DNA of 64,000 nt, from assembly GCA_040905145.1 (NCBI GenBank), contig JBBDSC010000234.1:1-64000 (forward strand). The letters are read 5' to 3'. Within the stretch, counting starts at the first letter, position 1. Every line of letters begins with the position of its first letter. The notes under the pieces were generated by a model. That model saw nothing but the letters and a program-made list of their open reading frames with translations, had not been told where the DNA came from and did not search any database. A program made the translations under genes and the position numbers. Of this stretch, positions 33,329 to 41,824 are shown in pieces. This DNA is from DATGMS01 sp040905145. GTDB taxonomy: Bacteria > Bacteroidota > Bacteroidia > Cytophagales > Cyclobacteriaceae.

Positions 33329-34888
33329 ATGAATAAAATAATTTTCAGTTTATTATTTGTCCAGCTATTCGCTGTTGAGGTTGGATTTAGCCAACCAACA
33401 AAAGAGCTTCCACGCATTGCCATTGCAGGATTAGCCATAGAATCAAGTACATTTTCGCCGGCACTTACCCATGAAGAAGCCTTTCATGCCAAAACGGGTG
33501 ATGAAATTTATTCATCCTATCCCTTTTTATCTCCTGATTCGCCGAACCGGAGACGGGCGGATTGGATTCCGACATTAAGGGGCCATGCGCTACCCGGAGG
33601 TATTGTTACCAGGGAAGCATACGAATCATTGGTAACGAAAACACTTGATTTGCTTAAAAAGAACGGTCCCTATGATGGCCTCTTTTTTGATATCCATGGA
33701 GCCATGAGTGTGGTAGGCCTTGATGACCCGGAAGGTGATTTTATCGTCAGGATCCGTGAGGTAATTGGTAAGAAAACCATTATTTCAACCTCAATGGATT
33801 TACATGGCAATGTTTCGTGGCGGTTGGCACAAAATACAGATCTGATCACCTGTTACAGGATGGCACCGCATGAAGATGCTTTGGAATCGAAAAAACGGGC
33901 AGTGGATAATCTGTTGTCCAGAATAGAAAGTGGCAAAGGGAAACCTGCCTACAAGGCCTGGATTCCTGTTCCTATATTGCTGCCCGGGGAAAAGACAAGT
34001 ACAAGAACAGAGCCGGGAAAGAGTTTATATGCCAAGGTAGCCCCGGCTGCTAATCAACAAGGCATTGTCGATGCTGCGATCTGGGTTGGATATGCATGGG
34101 CCGACGAACCCCGCAATCATGCCGTAGTAATGGTTACTGGAGATGATAAAGAAAAAGTAACCAATACAGCAGAGAAACTGGCCAATAGCTTTTGGGAAGT
34201 GAGATCAGAATTTGAATTTATTGCCCCCACCGCGTCTCTTAGGGAAAGCCTGGATAAGGCCGTTGCCAGCAACAAGCATCCTTTTATTATCAGCGATATG
34301 GGGGATAATCCTACTGCTGGGGGAGCGGGTGATGTAACCTGGACATTGAAAGAAATCCTCGCACGTCCTGAATTTAAACCAGAAAATGGACCTACTCTTA
34401 TTTATGCCTCAATACCAGGGCCGGAATTGGTGAAAGAGGCCATTGAAGCCGGTGTGGGCGGAAAAGTTAGCGCCTATGCTGGTGCGGCCGTTGATGATCG
34501 TTTTGCTCCTCCTTTATTGTTATCAGGAACAGTAGAAGCCATAGAGCATGGGGATCGGCATGCTGAAACTGAAGTCGTTGTGAAGATTGGAAGTGTTTCG
34601 GTTATTGTGACAAAGAAGCGCAAGCCCTATCACAGGGAAAATGATTTTTCAAGATTGGGTCTGAATCCTCGGGAAACAGATATTGTCGTGGTAAAAATCG
34701 GTTATTTGGTACCGGAGCTTTATGACATGAGGGCAGACTGGATCATGGCGCTGACGCCCGGAGGTGTAGACCAGGATTTGGAGCGTCTTAATTTCGAGAG
34801 AATCAACAGGCCAATGTTCCCTTTCGACAAGGAGATGAAGGATCCTGATCTTAAAGCTAGATTGGTGCCGTTATCCGATGAAATTTAA
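33329..34888 (+). CDS. M81 family metallopeptidase (MlrC-like), secreted
   Basis: A 519-residue MlrC/DUF1485 protein with a signal peptide (MNKIIFSLLFVQLFAVEVGF, cleavage near residue 22), which points to a periplasmic role unlike classic cytosolic MlrC. Family motifs: IAGLAIESSTFSP, the GLFFDIHGAM metal-binding Asp/His pair, SMDLHGNVS, CYRMAPHEDALESKK, and the C-terminal MlrC domain with SDMGDNPTAGGAGD. MlrC is named from microcystin breakdown, where it cuts the linear tetrapeptide; most homologues have unknown small-peptide substrates. A clear GGAGG lies 8 bases before the ATG, unusual for Bacteroidota. Confidence 0.88.
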   Translation: MNKIIFSLLFVQLFAVEVGFSQPTKELPRIAIAGLAIESSTFSPALTHEEAFHAKTGDEIYSSYPFLSPDSPNRRRADWIPTLRGHALPGGIVTREAYESLVTKTLDLLKKNGPYDGLFFDIHGAMSVVGLDDPEGDFIVRIREVIGKKTIISTSMDLHGNVSWRLAQNTDLITCYRMAPHEDALESKKRAVDNLLSRIESGKGKPAYKAWIPVPILLPGEKTSTRTEPGKSLYAKVAPAANQQGIVDAAIWVGYAWADEPRNHAVVMVTGDDKEKVTNTAEKLANSFWEVRSEFEFIAPTASLRESLDKAVASNKHPFIISDMGDNPTAGGAGDVTWTLKEILARPEFKPENGPTLIYASIPGPELVKEAIEAGVGGKVSAYAGAAVDDRFAPPLLLSGTVEAIEHGDRHAETEVVVKIGSVSVIVTKKRKPYHRENDFSRLGLNPRETDIVVVKIGYLVPELYDMRADWIMALTPGGVDQDLERLNFERINRPMFPFDKEMKDPDLKARLVPLSDEI

Positions 34889-34955
34889 TTATCGAAAATC
34901 CATCATGTATTGAGTTATTGGATTCAACAATAACTACTCATCATGCGACCTCATT

Positions 34956-35708
34956 TTAACCTCTTCCCATATAAGGCATTTGATTGGCCATAATAGTCAG
35001 AAATGGAACATTGGTATCGGGTGGTAAACTGGCCATATATACTACAGCGCGGCCTACATCCTTTAGATTCATAGTAGGTTCAATTTTATGGGTGCCATCA
35101 GCCTGAAGTACTCCTTCTTCGAATTTCTTAGTCATTGCGCTGCTGGCATTTCCGATATCTATTTGCCCACAGGCGATATTGAATTCACGACCGTCCAATG
35201 AGGTGGATTTGGTCAAACCGGTTATTGCATGTTTGCCCGCCGTATAGGGTGCGGAATGGGGACGGGGCACATGGGCAGAAATGGAACCGTTATTGATGAT
35301 ACGTCCACCTATTGGATCTTGATGTTTCATAATTTTGAACGCCTCCTGGGTACACAAAAAGGCTCCGGTCAAATTAGTATCAATTACCCTTTGCCATTCC
35401 TCCAGCGTTAGCTCTTCAAGTGGTTTTGCCGGAGCACTTATACCCGCATTGTTGATAAGTAAATCCAAGCGACCAAAGGTTTTCAAAGTTTGGCTAAAAA
35501 GATTTTTTACACTTTGAGGAATGTTAATGTCCGTAGGGACGACCAGGGTCCGGTTACCATCACATGCGTTAGCCGTTTCGATAAGTTGCTTTTCCCGCCT
35601 GCCGGCAAGAACTATGGACCATCCATCATGATAAAGCGCTATCGCCACTGCCCTCCCAACACCGGAACCCGCTCCGGTTACTATTGCAATTTTATGGTTT
35701 TGACTCAT
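34956..35708 (-). CDS. Short-chain dehydrogenase/reductase
   Basis: A 250-residue classical SDR from ATG 35708 (MSQNHKIAIVTGAGSGVGRA). Rossmann motif TGAGSGVG, NNAG (NAGISAP), catalytic Ser in NNGSISAHVPRPHS, YTAGKH (YxxxK) and a TS(S)LDGREFNI segment. Ends at 34956 and follows the epimerase-like gene by 13 bases, so it belongs to the GntP/DenD operon. It probably oxidises or reduces a hydroxy-acid or its product; the exact substrate is unknown. Confidence 0.88.
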   Translation of the reverse strand: MSQNHKIAIVTGAGSGVGRAVAIALYHDGWSIVLAGRREKQLIETANACDGNRTLVVPTDINIPQSVKNLFSQTLKTFGRLDLLINNAGISAPAKPLEELTLEEWQRVIDTNLTGAFLCTQEAFKIMKHQDPIGGRIINNGSISAHVPRPHSAPYTAGKHAITGLTKSTSLDGREFNIACGQIDIGNASSAMTKKFEEGVLQADGTHKIEPTMNLKDVGRAVVYMASLPPDTNVPFLTIMANQMPYMGRG

Positions 35709-35721
35709 CCTTAATACCAAT

Positions 35722-36690
35722 TTATATATTTACTATGGCTTCCTCGTCCATGTACGATCTGATGATTTCTTCCACAGATGTATCGCTTACAAATCCCAAT
35801 TTATTGGCTTTTAGCGTATCAAAATGCGGGGGCCAGGTAAGTACAATACTCTGAAGAAACGTATCCGGTTCATAGGATATTAATTTGGTTACCTCAGAAT
35901 TGGTAATTTGCTCAAGACTTTTTATCATTTCCTGAACCGAAGCAGTCAATCCCGGAAGGTTGATGACTCTGTCGTCCCCGAGGACTTTTTCATCAATATT
36001 GGCAGCGTGAATAAAGTTTTGGATTACACGCTTTGGAGATTGAATCCAAAACGCTGTTTCGGAAGGTACCGGGTAAGAAGCACTTTTCCCATGTAAAGGT
36101 TCACGGATGATAGCGCTTAAAAATGATGAGGTAGCTGCATTTGGTTTTCCGGGTCGTACTGTAATTGTAGGCAACCTGAGACTTCTGGCATCTATAAATC
36201 CTCTTCGGCTATAATCATTCATCAGGAGTTCTACCATTGCTTTTTGGGTACCATAGGAACTGCGTGGCTTCGGGCCCGTTTCGTCAGAGATAACCTTGGA
36301 AACATCACCACCAAATACTCCGCAGGAACTGGAAAATACAATCCGGGGATGAATAGCAAGCTTTCTACATAATTCCAGTATTTGTAACGAGGCGTGGAAA
36401 TTTATTTTCATCCCCACATCAAAATTTTTTTCCGCCTCTCCACTGACGATGGCCGCAAGATGGAATATCACATCTGGATGATGCTGAAGAATACCTGTAA
36501 TTGCTGCTTCATCACTGAAATCCGCTTCTATGCATTCGAGTCTCGAATCCTGAAGCATGTCCTCAGGAAATGCAACATCCACCAGTGTTAAGTGAGTAAG
36601 TTTACCCTGGGTAAGACCTCCATTTTCTATCAATTCTTTAGCTAGCCTTCTACCTAAAAAGCCGCCGCCTCCTAAAATAAGTATATGCAT
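35722..36690 (-). CDS. denD: D-erythronate dehydrogenase-like NAD-dependent epimerase/dehydratase
   Basis: A 322-residue extended SDR from ATG 36690 (MHILILGGGGFLGRRLAKEL). Coenzyme motif GGGGFLG, LTLVDV, HLAAIVSGEAEKNFDVGMKI, catalytic Ser block FSSSCGVFGG and Tyr/Lys in SSYGTQKAMVELL. The SGEAE and RLPTITVRPGKPNAATSSFL segments are typical of the D-erythronate dehydrogenase (DenD) group, which makes 2-keto-D-erythronate in tetronate catabolism. An extended open frame upstream to 36777 overlaps the permease and is not used. The tetronate kinase and isomerase partners are not in the window, so the exact acid is uncertain. Confidence 0.75.
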   Translation of the reverse strand: MHILILGGGGFLGRRLAKELIENGGLTQGKLTHLTLVDVAFPEDMLQDSRLECIEADFSDEAAITGILQHHPDVIFHLAAIVSGEAEKNFDVGMKINFHASLQILELCRKLAIHPRIVFSSSCGVFGGDVSKVISDETGPKPRSSYGTQKAMVELLMNDYSRRGFIDARSLRLPTITVRPGKPNAATSSFLSAIIREPLHGKSASYPVPSETAFWIQSPKRVIQNFIHAANIDEKVLGDDRVINLPGLTASVQEMIKSLEQITNSEVTKLISYEPDTFLQSIVLTWPPHFDTLKANKLGFVSDTSVEEIIRSYMDEEAIVNI

Positions 36691-36727
36691 AGGAATAAGT
36701 TTTAAAATTAATAATCCTTCCGACAAA

Positions 36728-38098
36728 TCATACCAAGGGGAATATCCAGGACAAAAACAGAACCTGAAAAAGCCCAACCAACGAAATTATTGCGAGTAAG
36801 AATGTCCAGGTCTGGAGTCCTTCCTTCTCGGAAAAACCACTCATACGTACTACGACCCAAAAACCACTATCATTCATCCAAGATACAAAAAGAGATCCAA
36901 ATCCCATAGAAAGTAATATATAAATAGGATGATAGGGAAGCTGATATTCAGGTCCTATCAATGCCGCCATAATCGCGGCAGAAGTAATCATGGAGACTGT
37001 ACCGGAACCTTGGGCAGTTTTCATAACGGCCGCAATTATCCACGCCAGGAGTATGTAATGCACATTAAATCCCTGGGTAGCAAGACTGATCGCATCTCCT
37101 ATGCCACTGTGCCCTATCATGGCACCATACGCGCCACCGGCGCTGGTGATCAGAATAATGATGCCCCCTATCTCCAATGGTTTGGCAATAGCTTCCCAAA
37201 GAGCTTTGGATCCAAGTTTTTGGGTCTTGGCCCAAAGAAAAAGTGCCATGAAGGTGCCAACACCCATAGCAATGTTTTTATTTCCCTGGAAAGCAATCCA
37301 ACCCGGAAGTTCACCGGTAATTGCCTCTACAATTGATGCAAAGCTGATCATCAAAAGTGGAAAGATAATAGGCAGAATTGAAAGTGCCAGAGAAGGCGGG
37401 TTTTGAATGGATGTTACGTGCTCGTTCATAACCCTAACAGGGATGTTTAGCTTTTTATTAAGCCATTTTGCCATTCCAAGTACGACGATGGCTGGGATAA
37501 TTCCCGCTACCAGACCAGCTAAAATAACAGTACCCAACTCAATGCCTAGTGTTTCGGCCATAATCAGAGGTCCAGGTGTGGGAGGAACAATACTATGGGT
37601 GATGACTGCACCACCGCCAATGGCAACAACATAAAGGACGAAATCCTTGCCTGTCTTTAGTGCCAGCGTGATCCCAAGAGGTATCAATAAGAAAAATACG
37701 GTATCAAAAAAAACAGGTATCGATAATACAGCTCCACTGATGATCAGGGCAATCGCGGCTCGCTTTTCTCCAAGCGTTTTCAACAACCAGTTTACGATCT
37801 GTTCTGCTGCTCCACTTTCCATCATTGCCGTGCCTATCACAGCAGCCAGCGCAATGACCCAGGCTATTTTGCCGGCCATAATTCCAAACTCCACCATGGG
37901 TAATTCAACTGCTGTTATTAAGGTGCTTTGCCCAGGGACCAGCGGTAAAGCATGTGATATAAAACCAACGAAAATCGCGGATAGCATAAGCGCAACAAAG
38001 GGATGAAAACGCCATCTGGTAATCAAGGTCAACACTACCACCAAACTCAGTAGAAGCACTACAAAAGGCCAATAATCAGAATAAACGAGTGCTCCCAT
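36728..38098 (-). CDS. GntP-family gluconate/sugar-acid permease
   Basis: A 456-residue integral membrane transporter with about 12-14 spans, in the GntP family of proton symporters for gluconate and related acids. Family stretches: GVILITTSAGGAYGAMIGHS (written on the protein as GIIILITSAGGAYGAMIGHS), AWIIAAVMKTAQGSGTVSMI and GFGSLFVSWMNDSGFWVVVR. It is the first gene of a three-gene minus-strand operon with DenD-like and SDR genes (gaps of 37 and 13 bases), so it likely imports a four-carbon or six-carbon sugar acid that they oxidise. Confidence 0.92.
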   Translation of the reverse strand: MGALVYSDYWPFVVLLLSLVVVLTLITRWRFHPFVALMLSAIFVGFISHALPLVPGQSTLITAVELPMVEFGIMAGKIAWVIALAAVIGTAMMESGAAEQIVNWLLKTLGEKRAAIALIISGAVLSIPVFFDTVFFLLIPLGITLALKTGKDFVLYVVAIGGGAVITHSIVPPTPGPLIMAETLGIELGTVILAGLVAGIIPAIVVLGMAKWLNKKLNIPVRVMNEHVTSIQNPPSLALSILPIIFPLLMISFASIVEAITGELPGWIAFQGNKNIAMGVGTFMALFLWAKTQKLGSKALWEAIAKPLEIGGIIILITSAGGAYGAMIGHSGIGDAISLATQGFNVHYILLAWIIAAVMKTAQGSGTVSMITSAAIMAALIGPEYQLPYHPIYILLSMGFGSLFVSWMNDSGFWVVVRMSGFSEKEGLQTWTFLLAIISLVGLFQVLFLSWIFPLV

Positions 38099-38170
38099 AT
38101 TCTAAAGAAAGCAAAAAATTAGAAATAAATGTCAAGTTAATAGGTTTAAATTCAAGTACATTTGGTTTTA

Positions 38171-38277
38171 TCTTGAGAAATCAATCCGGCTAAGAGAGCC
38201 AACATGCCCGTCTCCCAAGCAAGTTGACCTGATCCCAGCATCGTCGTCCGATCGGGTGCTTCATTTGGATCACGGTT
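38171..38277 (-). pseudogene. Truncated, internally deleted copy of phoD
   Basis: Bases 38171-38213 match 30444-30486 within the intact phoD, and bases 38214-38277 match about 30662-30725, with only a handful of differences. The ~175 bases between these blocks in phoD are missing here. This is therefore a partial duplicate or a relic of a paralogue on the same strand as phoD. It ends abruptly where the NTF2-like relic begins. Confidence 0.8.
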
Positions 38278-38468
38278 TGTAAAATTTTGTTCTATTTCTT
38301 CTCAGCCTCTAAAAGTAGCATCCGGAGTTATTAGAATAGATTCTTCAGAATAGTCTTCCATTACCTCTTCCAGATCATTATTTACACCAGATCATTATTT
38401 ACAAAAGCCTCCCAATGATGATCCAGCACAGATTTAGTGATGTTTTCATCAATATCTTTTTTGGACAT
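38278..38468 (-). pseudogene. NTF2/SnoaL-like protein broken by a 17-bp tandem duplication
   Basis: ATG 38468 begins MSKKDIDENITKSVLDHHWE then AFVNNDL, where a frameshift occurs. Removing one copy of the 17-bp duplication at 38370-38403 restores EEVMEDYSEESILITPDATF, the typical N-terminal half of the SnoaL/NTF2-like family (~130 residues, cone-shaped fold, varied enzymes). A TGA follows a few codons later and the 3' half is replaced by the phoD fragment. Confidence 0.7.
38370..38403. repeat. Exact 17-bp tandem duplication
   Basis: CCAGATCATTATTTACA occurs twice in direct succession. The unit is not a multiple of three, which explains the frameshift in the NTF2-like relic it lies in. Replication slippage is the simplest cause. 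Confidence 0.9.
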
Positions 38469-38716
38469 CTGGTTACGACTTGAAAACAAAATAAAACTGA
38501 AGAAGGTTAGTCAATAAGAAATATAAAACCATGACATTCTTTAGCAGATGGGAATTTTTTTTTATGTTTAAGTATAATAATAAAAATATCCACTAAATCC
38601 TAAAGGCTTTATAAAACAAAAGATGCCTCCTGGCAAAACAAGATGGTGGAATATACTTGCTTTACGGGAGGGGTTAACTTCTAACTAATGCGCATCAATT
38701 AAAACCTTGCAAATGT
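38469..38716. other. Upstream region of the first SusC/SusD pair
   Basis: About 250 bases, no gene. A TATACTTG near 38653-38660 resembles a -7 box (one mismatch to TAnnTTTG) without a convincing -33 partner. Confidence 0.3.
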
Positions 38717-41700
38717 ATGAAAAAAAATGATTTACTAAGACCCCTTATCATGACCGGCAAATATTTATGCTATGGATTCATGATACAACTTTTCACCTTT
38801 ACAATATTGTTTGCCACTGATGGTGAGGCTCACCGCCTAAGTGTGAAAGACGGCAACATCCACGTAAAGCCGGTAAAGGAAAGGAAAGAACAGGAGATAA
38901 TCGAAATTTCTCAAGTCATTCAAGTAACAGGTACAGTCACCTCATTCTCTGATGGGTTGGGCATACCCGGAGTTAATATTTTGATAAAGGGTACTGGAAC
39001 GGGGACAGTAACAGATGTAAATGGTAACTATAGTATCGATGCCCCTAATGAAGACGACATTCTGGTATTTTCATCCATTGGTTATACGACACAGGAAATT
39101 GCTTTAAATGGCAGAGCCGTGATTGATGTAATCATGGAGGAAGATATGCAGGGGTTGGATGAGGTGGTGGTAATTGGATACGGGACTTTAGATAAAAAAG
39201 AAGTAACAAGTGCTATTTCCCATATTTCTGGTGACGAATTATCCATTGTGGGTTCAAATGATCCCTTAATGGGACTTCAGGGAAAAGTATCCGGTCTAAC
39301 CATACAAAATACTGCTGCTGCTGATCCAAATTCAAGTGCCAGCATTCAGTTGCGTGGAGTTACAACACGTTCAGGCGCTACAGGGCCACTTATTGTGATT
39401 GACGGAGTTCCGGGTGGTAACCTCCTTAGCGTCAACGAAAATGATATTGCATCCATAGACATCCTGAAAGATGGGGCAGCATCAGCCATCTATGGTACAC
39501 GGGCCAGTAATGGGGTAATTTTAATTACCACAAAATCAGGTGCAGCGGGCCCAGGTAGGCTTGCCTATAATGGATTTACAAGCGTTGATATGCCTACTAT
39601 GACACTAAAAGTTATGTCTCCTGAGGAATTTAGATCGGTTAACAGAGGTGCGGATTTTAATGCTAACACCAACTGGCTGGATGAAATAAGCAATAGATAT
39701 GCATTTACCCAAAAGCATACCTTATCATTAACGGGTGGTGGCAACAATACTACTTATCGGGCAACAGTAGATTACCAAAATTCTTCCGGCCTTGATATCA
39801 GGTCAGCCAGAGAACAATATGGTGCCCGTTTGTCTGTTAACCATACCAGTGAAAACGGCCTGTATGATATCATCTTGAATGTTGCCCCCCGTTTTGCTGT
39901 AGGTATCCAGGGAAGCGACAATAGTCAAGCTAATGTTTTTACCCAGGCATTAAGCCTGAATCCTACCATACCAGTAATGGATCCTGATAATCCTAACAGC
40001 TATTACATGCTAGGCGGATGGGGGGAGTATAACCCCGTTGAACAGTTAAATCTTCAGGAAAATGGGATGGAACAAAAATATCTGGACTGGAATGCCACTT
40101 TCAAATTAAATTTTCTTCCTACTTTATATACGCAGGTTCAGATAGCTCAAGTATCAAGTGATGCCTTCAACTATTTTTTTGAGCCTTCTATCATGTCCAC
40201 CCAAGTCACAGCTGGAACCAACGGCTCTGCCAGCCGCAGTTACACAAAAGAGGACCAATATAGCCTTGAATGGTTAGCCAACTATGGATTTGACCTTAGA
40301 AGGCATTCCTTTAATTTACTTGGAGTTTACTCTTATCAATATTTTGTAAACTCAGGTCTGAATGCAGGTAACAGCGATTTTTCCTCAGATGCACTTACTT
40401 ACAATGATTTGAACAATGGCACCTTTAACATGGAAGCTGGAAGAAATGGCTTTGGTACCTATAAAGGAGATAACAGGCTTATTTCATTCCGGGGCCGCTT
40501 AAATTATTCGTACGATGACAAATACCTGTTTTCGGCATCTTTAACCCGCGATGGTTCTTCAAGGTTTGGGCAAAACAATAAATGGGGATATTTCCCCGGT
40601 ATTTCTGTGGGATGGAGAATTGGCGCTGAGCCGTTTATGGCCGGAATAGACTGGATCACTGACTTGAAGATCAGAACAGATTATGGAGAATCAGGTAATC
40701 AAGATGCTATTAGTAATTACCAATCTTTGGCCAGGTACAGCGGATATGGCCAATACATGTATAATGGCAATTATATGCAAGTTTGGGGCCCCGCTAATAA
40801 CGTTAATCCTAACTTAAGGTGGGAAAGGCTTAAAAACTGGAACATCGGCCTCGACTTTTCTCTTTTTAGAAATAGGCTTAATGGTACAGCAAATTATTAC
40901 AGCAGAAATGCAGTGGATCTGCTGGGAAGTTACAATGCACCTTTGCCTCCCAACATAGCAACAACTACAATAGCCAATGTAGGGAGCATGAGCAGTAATG
41001 GTATCGAAATAGAATTATTTGGTAATGTTATTAATAAACAGGATTTCACCTATAACATTTCATTAAATGGTGCTACCCAAAACGCTGTTTTTGTTTCATT
41101 CTCCAATGAGCTGTATCAAGGCCAAACATTTGTCGATCAAATGTATATGCCAGCACCTGGTTCTCCAGGTCCGGCCCAGCGGTTGCAGGAAGGAGAAAGG
41201 CTGGGAATGTTTTATTTCTGGAAACATGCCGGCGTTGATGCGGACGGGAATTTTCTGATATACAATGAAGCCGGGGAGGTGGTGTCGGCATCTCTAGCCA
41301 ATGAGGATGATAAACAATTTGTGGGCAATGGGCAGCCTGAATTTACAGCAGGCATGACGCATATCTTTACCTATAAAAACTGGGATGCCAGCGCATTTTT
41401 CCGGGGCGTTTTTGGTTGGGAAATTTTTAATGCTCATGAATTTTATTTTGGCCTGCAAAGTGCAGCTCCTAATACGAATGTGCTGGCATCGGCTTATGAG
41501 AGAAATGCGGCAATTACAGGGCTTCCGTTGCTTACAGACTTCTTTCTTGAAAAAGGCGACTTCATAAAATTGGATGTAGTTTCATTAGGATATACCTTGA
41601 AGGCTGAGTCAAAATACATTGAATCTGTTCGCCTATATGGTTCAACCAGGAATCTGTTAACTTTTACTGATTTCAGCGGTGTAGATCCGGATCTTTACCC

Positions 41701-41806
41701 AATCAATGGTCAAAATCCGGGTATATTAAATAATAATGGTAGCGGAACCAAAGCATACTACCCATCTACTACCCAGATATTAATTGGGGCCCAGGTAAAT
41801 TTTTAA
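38717..41806 (+). CDS. SusC/RagA-type TonB-linked outer-membrane transporter
   Basis: A 1029-residue SusC protein. N-terminal membrane signal (~18-37), carboxypeptidase-regulatory-like domain (~69-150, VTGTVTSFSDGLGIPGVNIL), TonB box/start of plug (LDEVVVIGYGT), plug (DGVPGGNLLSVNENDIASID, LKDGAASAIYGTRASNGVIL) and barrel ending with an aromatic (IGAQVNF). SusC transports oligosaccharides or other nutrients across the outer membrane with its SusD lid. SusD follows 18 bases downstream, then a Gfo/Idh/MocA oxidoreductase. The unusually long start region (a hydrophilic stretch ~38-66 before the regulatory domain) has no secretin/TonB short N-terminal domain, so no anti-sigma factor signalling is expected. 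Confidence 0.95.
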   Translation: MKKNDLLRPLIMTGKYLCYGFMIQLFTFTILFATDGEAHRLSVKDGNIHVKPVKERKEQEIIEISQVIQVTGTVTSFSDGLGIPGVNILIKGTGTGTVTDVNGNYSIDAPNEDDILVFSSIGYTTQEIALNGRAVIDVIMEEDMQGLDEVVVIGYGTLDKKEVTSAISHISGDELSIVGSNDPLMGLQGKVSGLTIQNTAAADPNSSASIQLRGVTTRSGATGPLIVIDGVPGGNLLSVNENDIASIDILKDGAASAIYGTRASNGVILITTKSGAAGPGRLAYNGFTSVDMPTMTLKVMSPEEFRSVNRGADFNANTNWLDEISNRYAFTQKHTLSLTGGGNNTTYRATVDYQNSSGLDIRSAREQYGARLSVNHTSENGLYDIILNVAPRFAVGIQGSDNSQANVFTQALSLNPTIPVMDPDNPNSYYMLGGWGEYNPVEQLNLQENGMEQKYLDWNATFKLNFLPTLYTQVQIAQVSSDAFNYFFEPSIMSTQVTAGTNGSASRSYTKEDQYSLEWLANYGFDLRRHSFNLLGVYSYQYFVNSGLNAGNSDFSSDALTYNDLNNGTFNMEAGRNGFGTYKGDNRLISFRGRLNYSYDDKYLFSASLTRDGSSRFGQNNKWGYFPGISVGWRIGAEPFMAGIDWITDLKIRTDYGESGNQDAISNYQSLARYSGYGQYMYNGNYMQVWGPANNVNPNLRWERLKNWNIGLDFSLFRNRLNGTANYYSRNAVDLLGSYNAPLPPNIATTTIANVGSMSSNGIEIELFGNVINKQDFTYNISLNGATQNAVFVSFSNELYQGQTFVDQMYMPAPGSPGPAQRLQEGERLGMFYFWKHAGVDADGNFLIYNEAGEVVSASLANEDDKQFVGNGQPEFTAGMTHIFTYKNWDASAFFRGVFGWEIFNAHEFYFGLQSAAPNTNVLASAYERNAAITGLPLLTDFFLEKGDFIKLDVVSLGYTLKAESKYIESVRLYGSTRNLLTFTDFSGVDPDLYPINGQNPGILNNNGSGTKAYYPSTTQILIGAQVNF

Positions 41807-41824
41807 ATTTTAAAGCGTAGAAAA

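Noticed and set aside
35229..35714. Plus-strand open frames inside the SDR gene
   Set aside because: Antisense shadows of a well-supported gene.
37101..38006. Chain of plus-strand open frames opposite the GntP permease
   Set aside because: Antisense of a membrane protein gene rich in GCN/GGN codons, a common source of spurious long frames.
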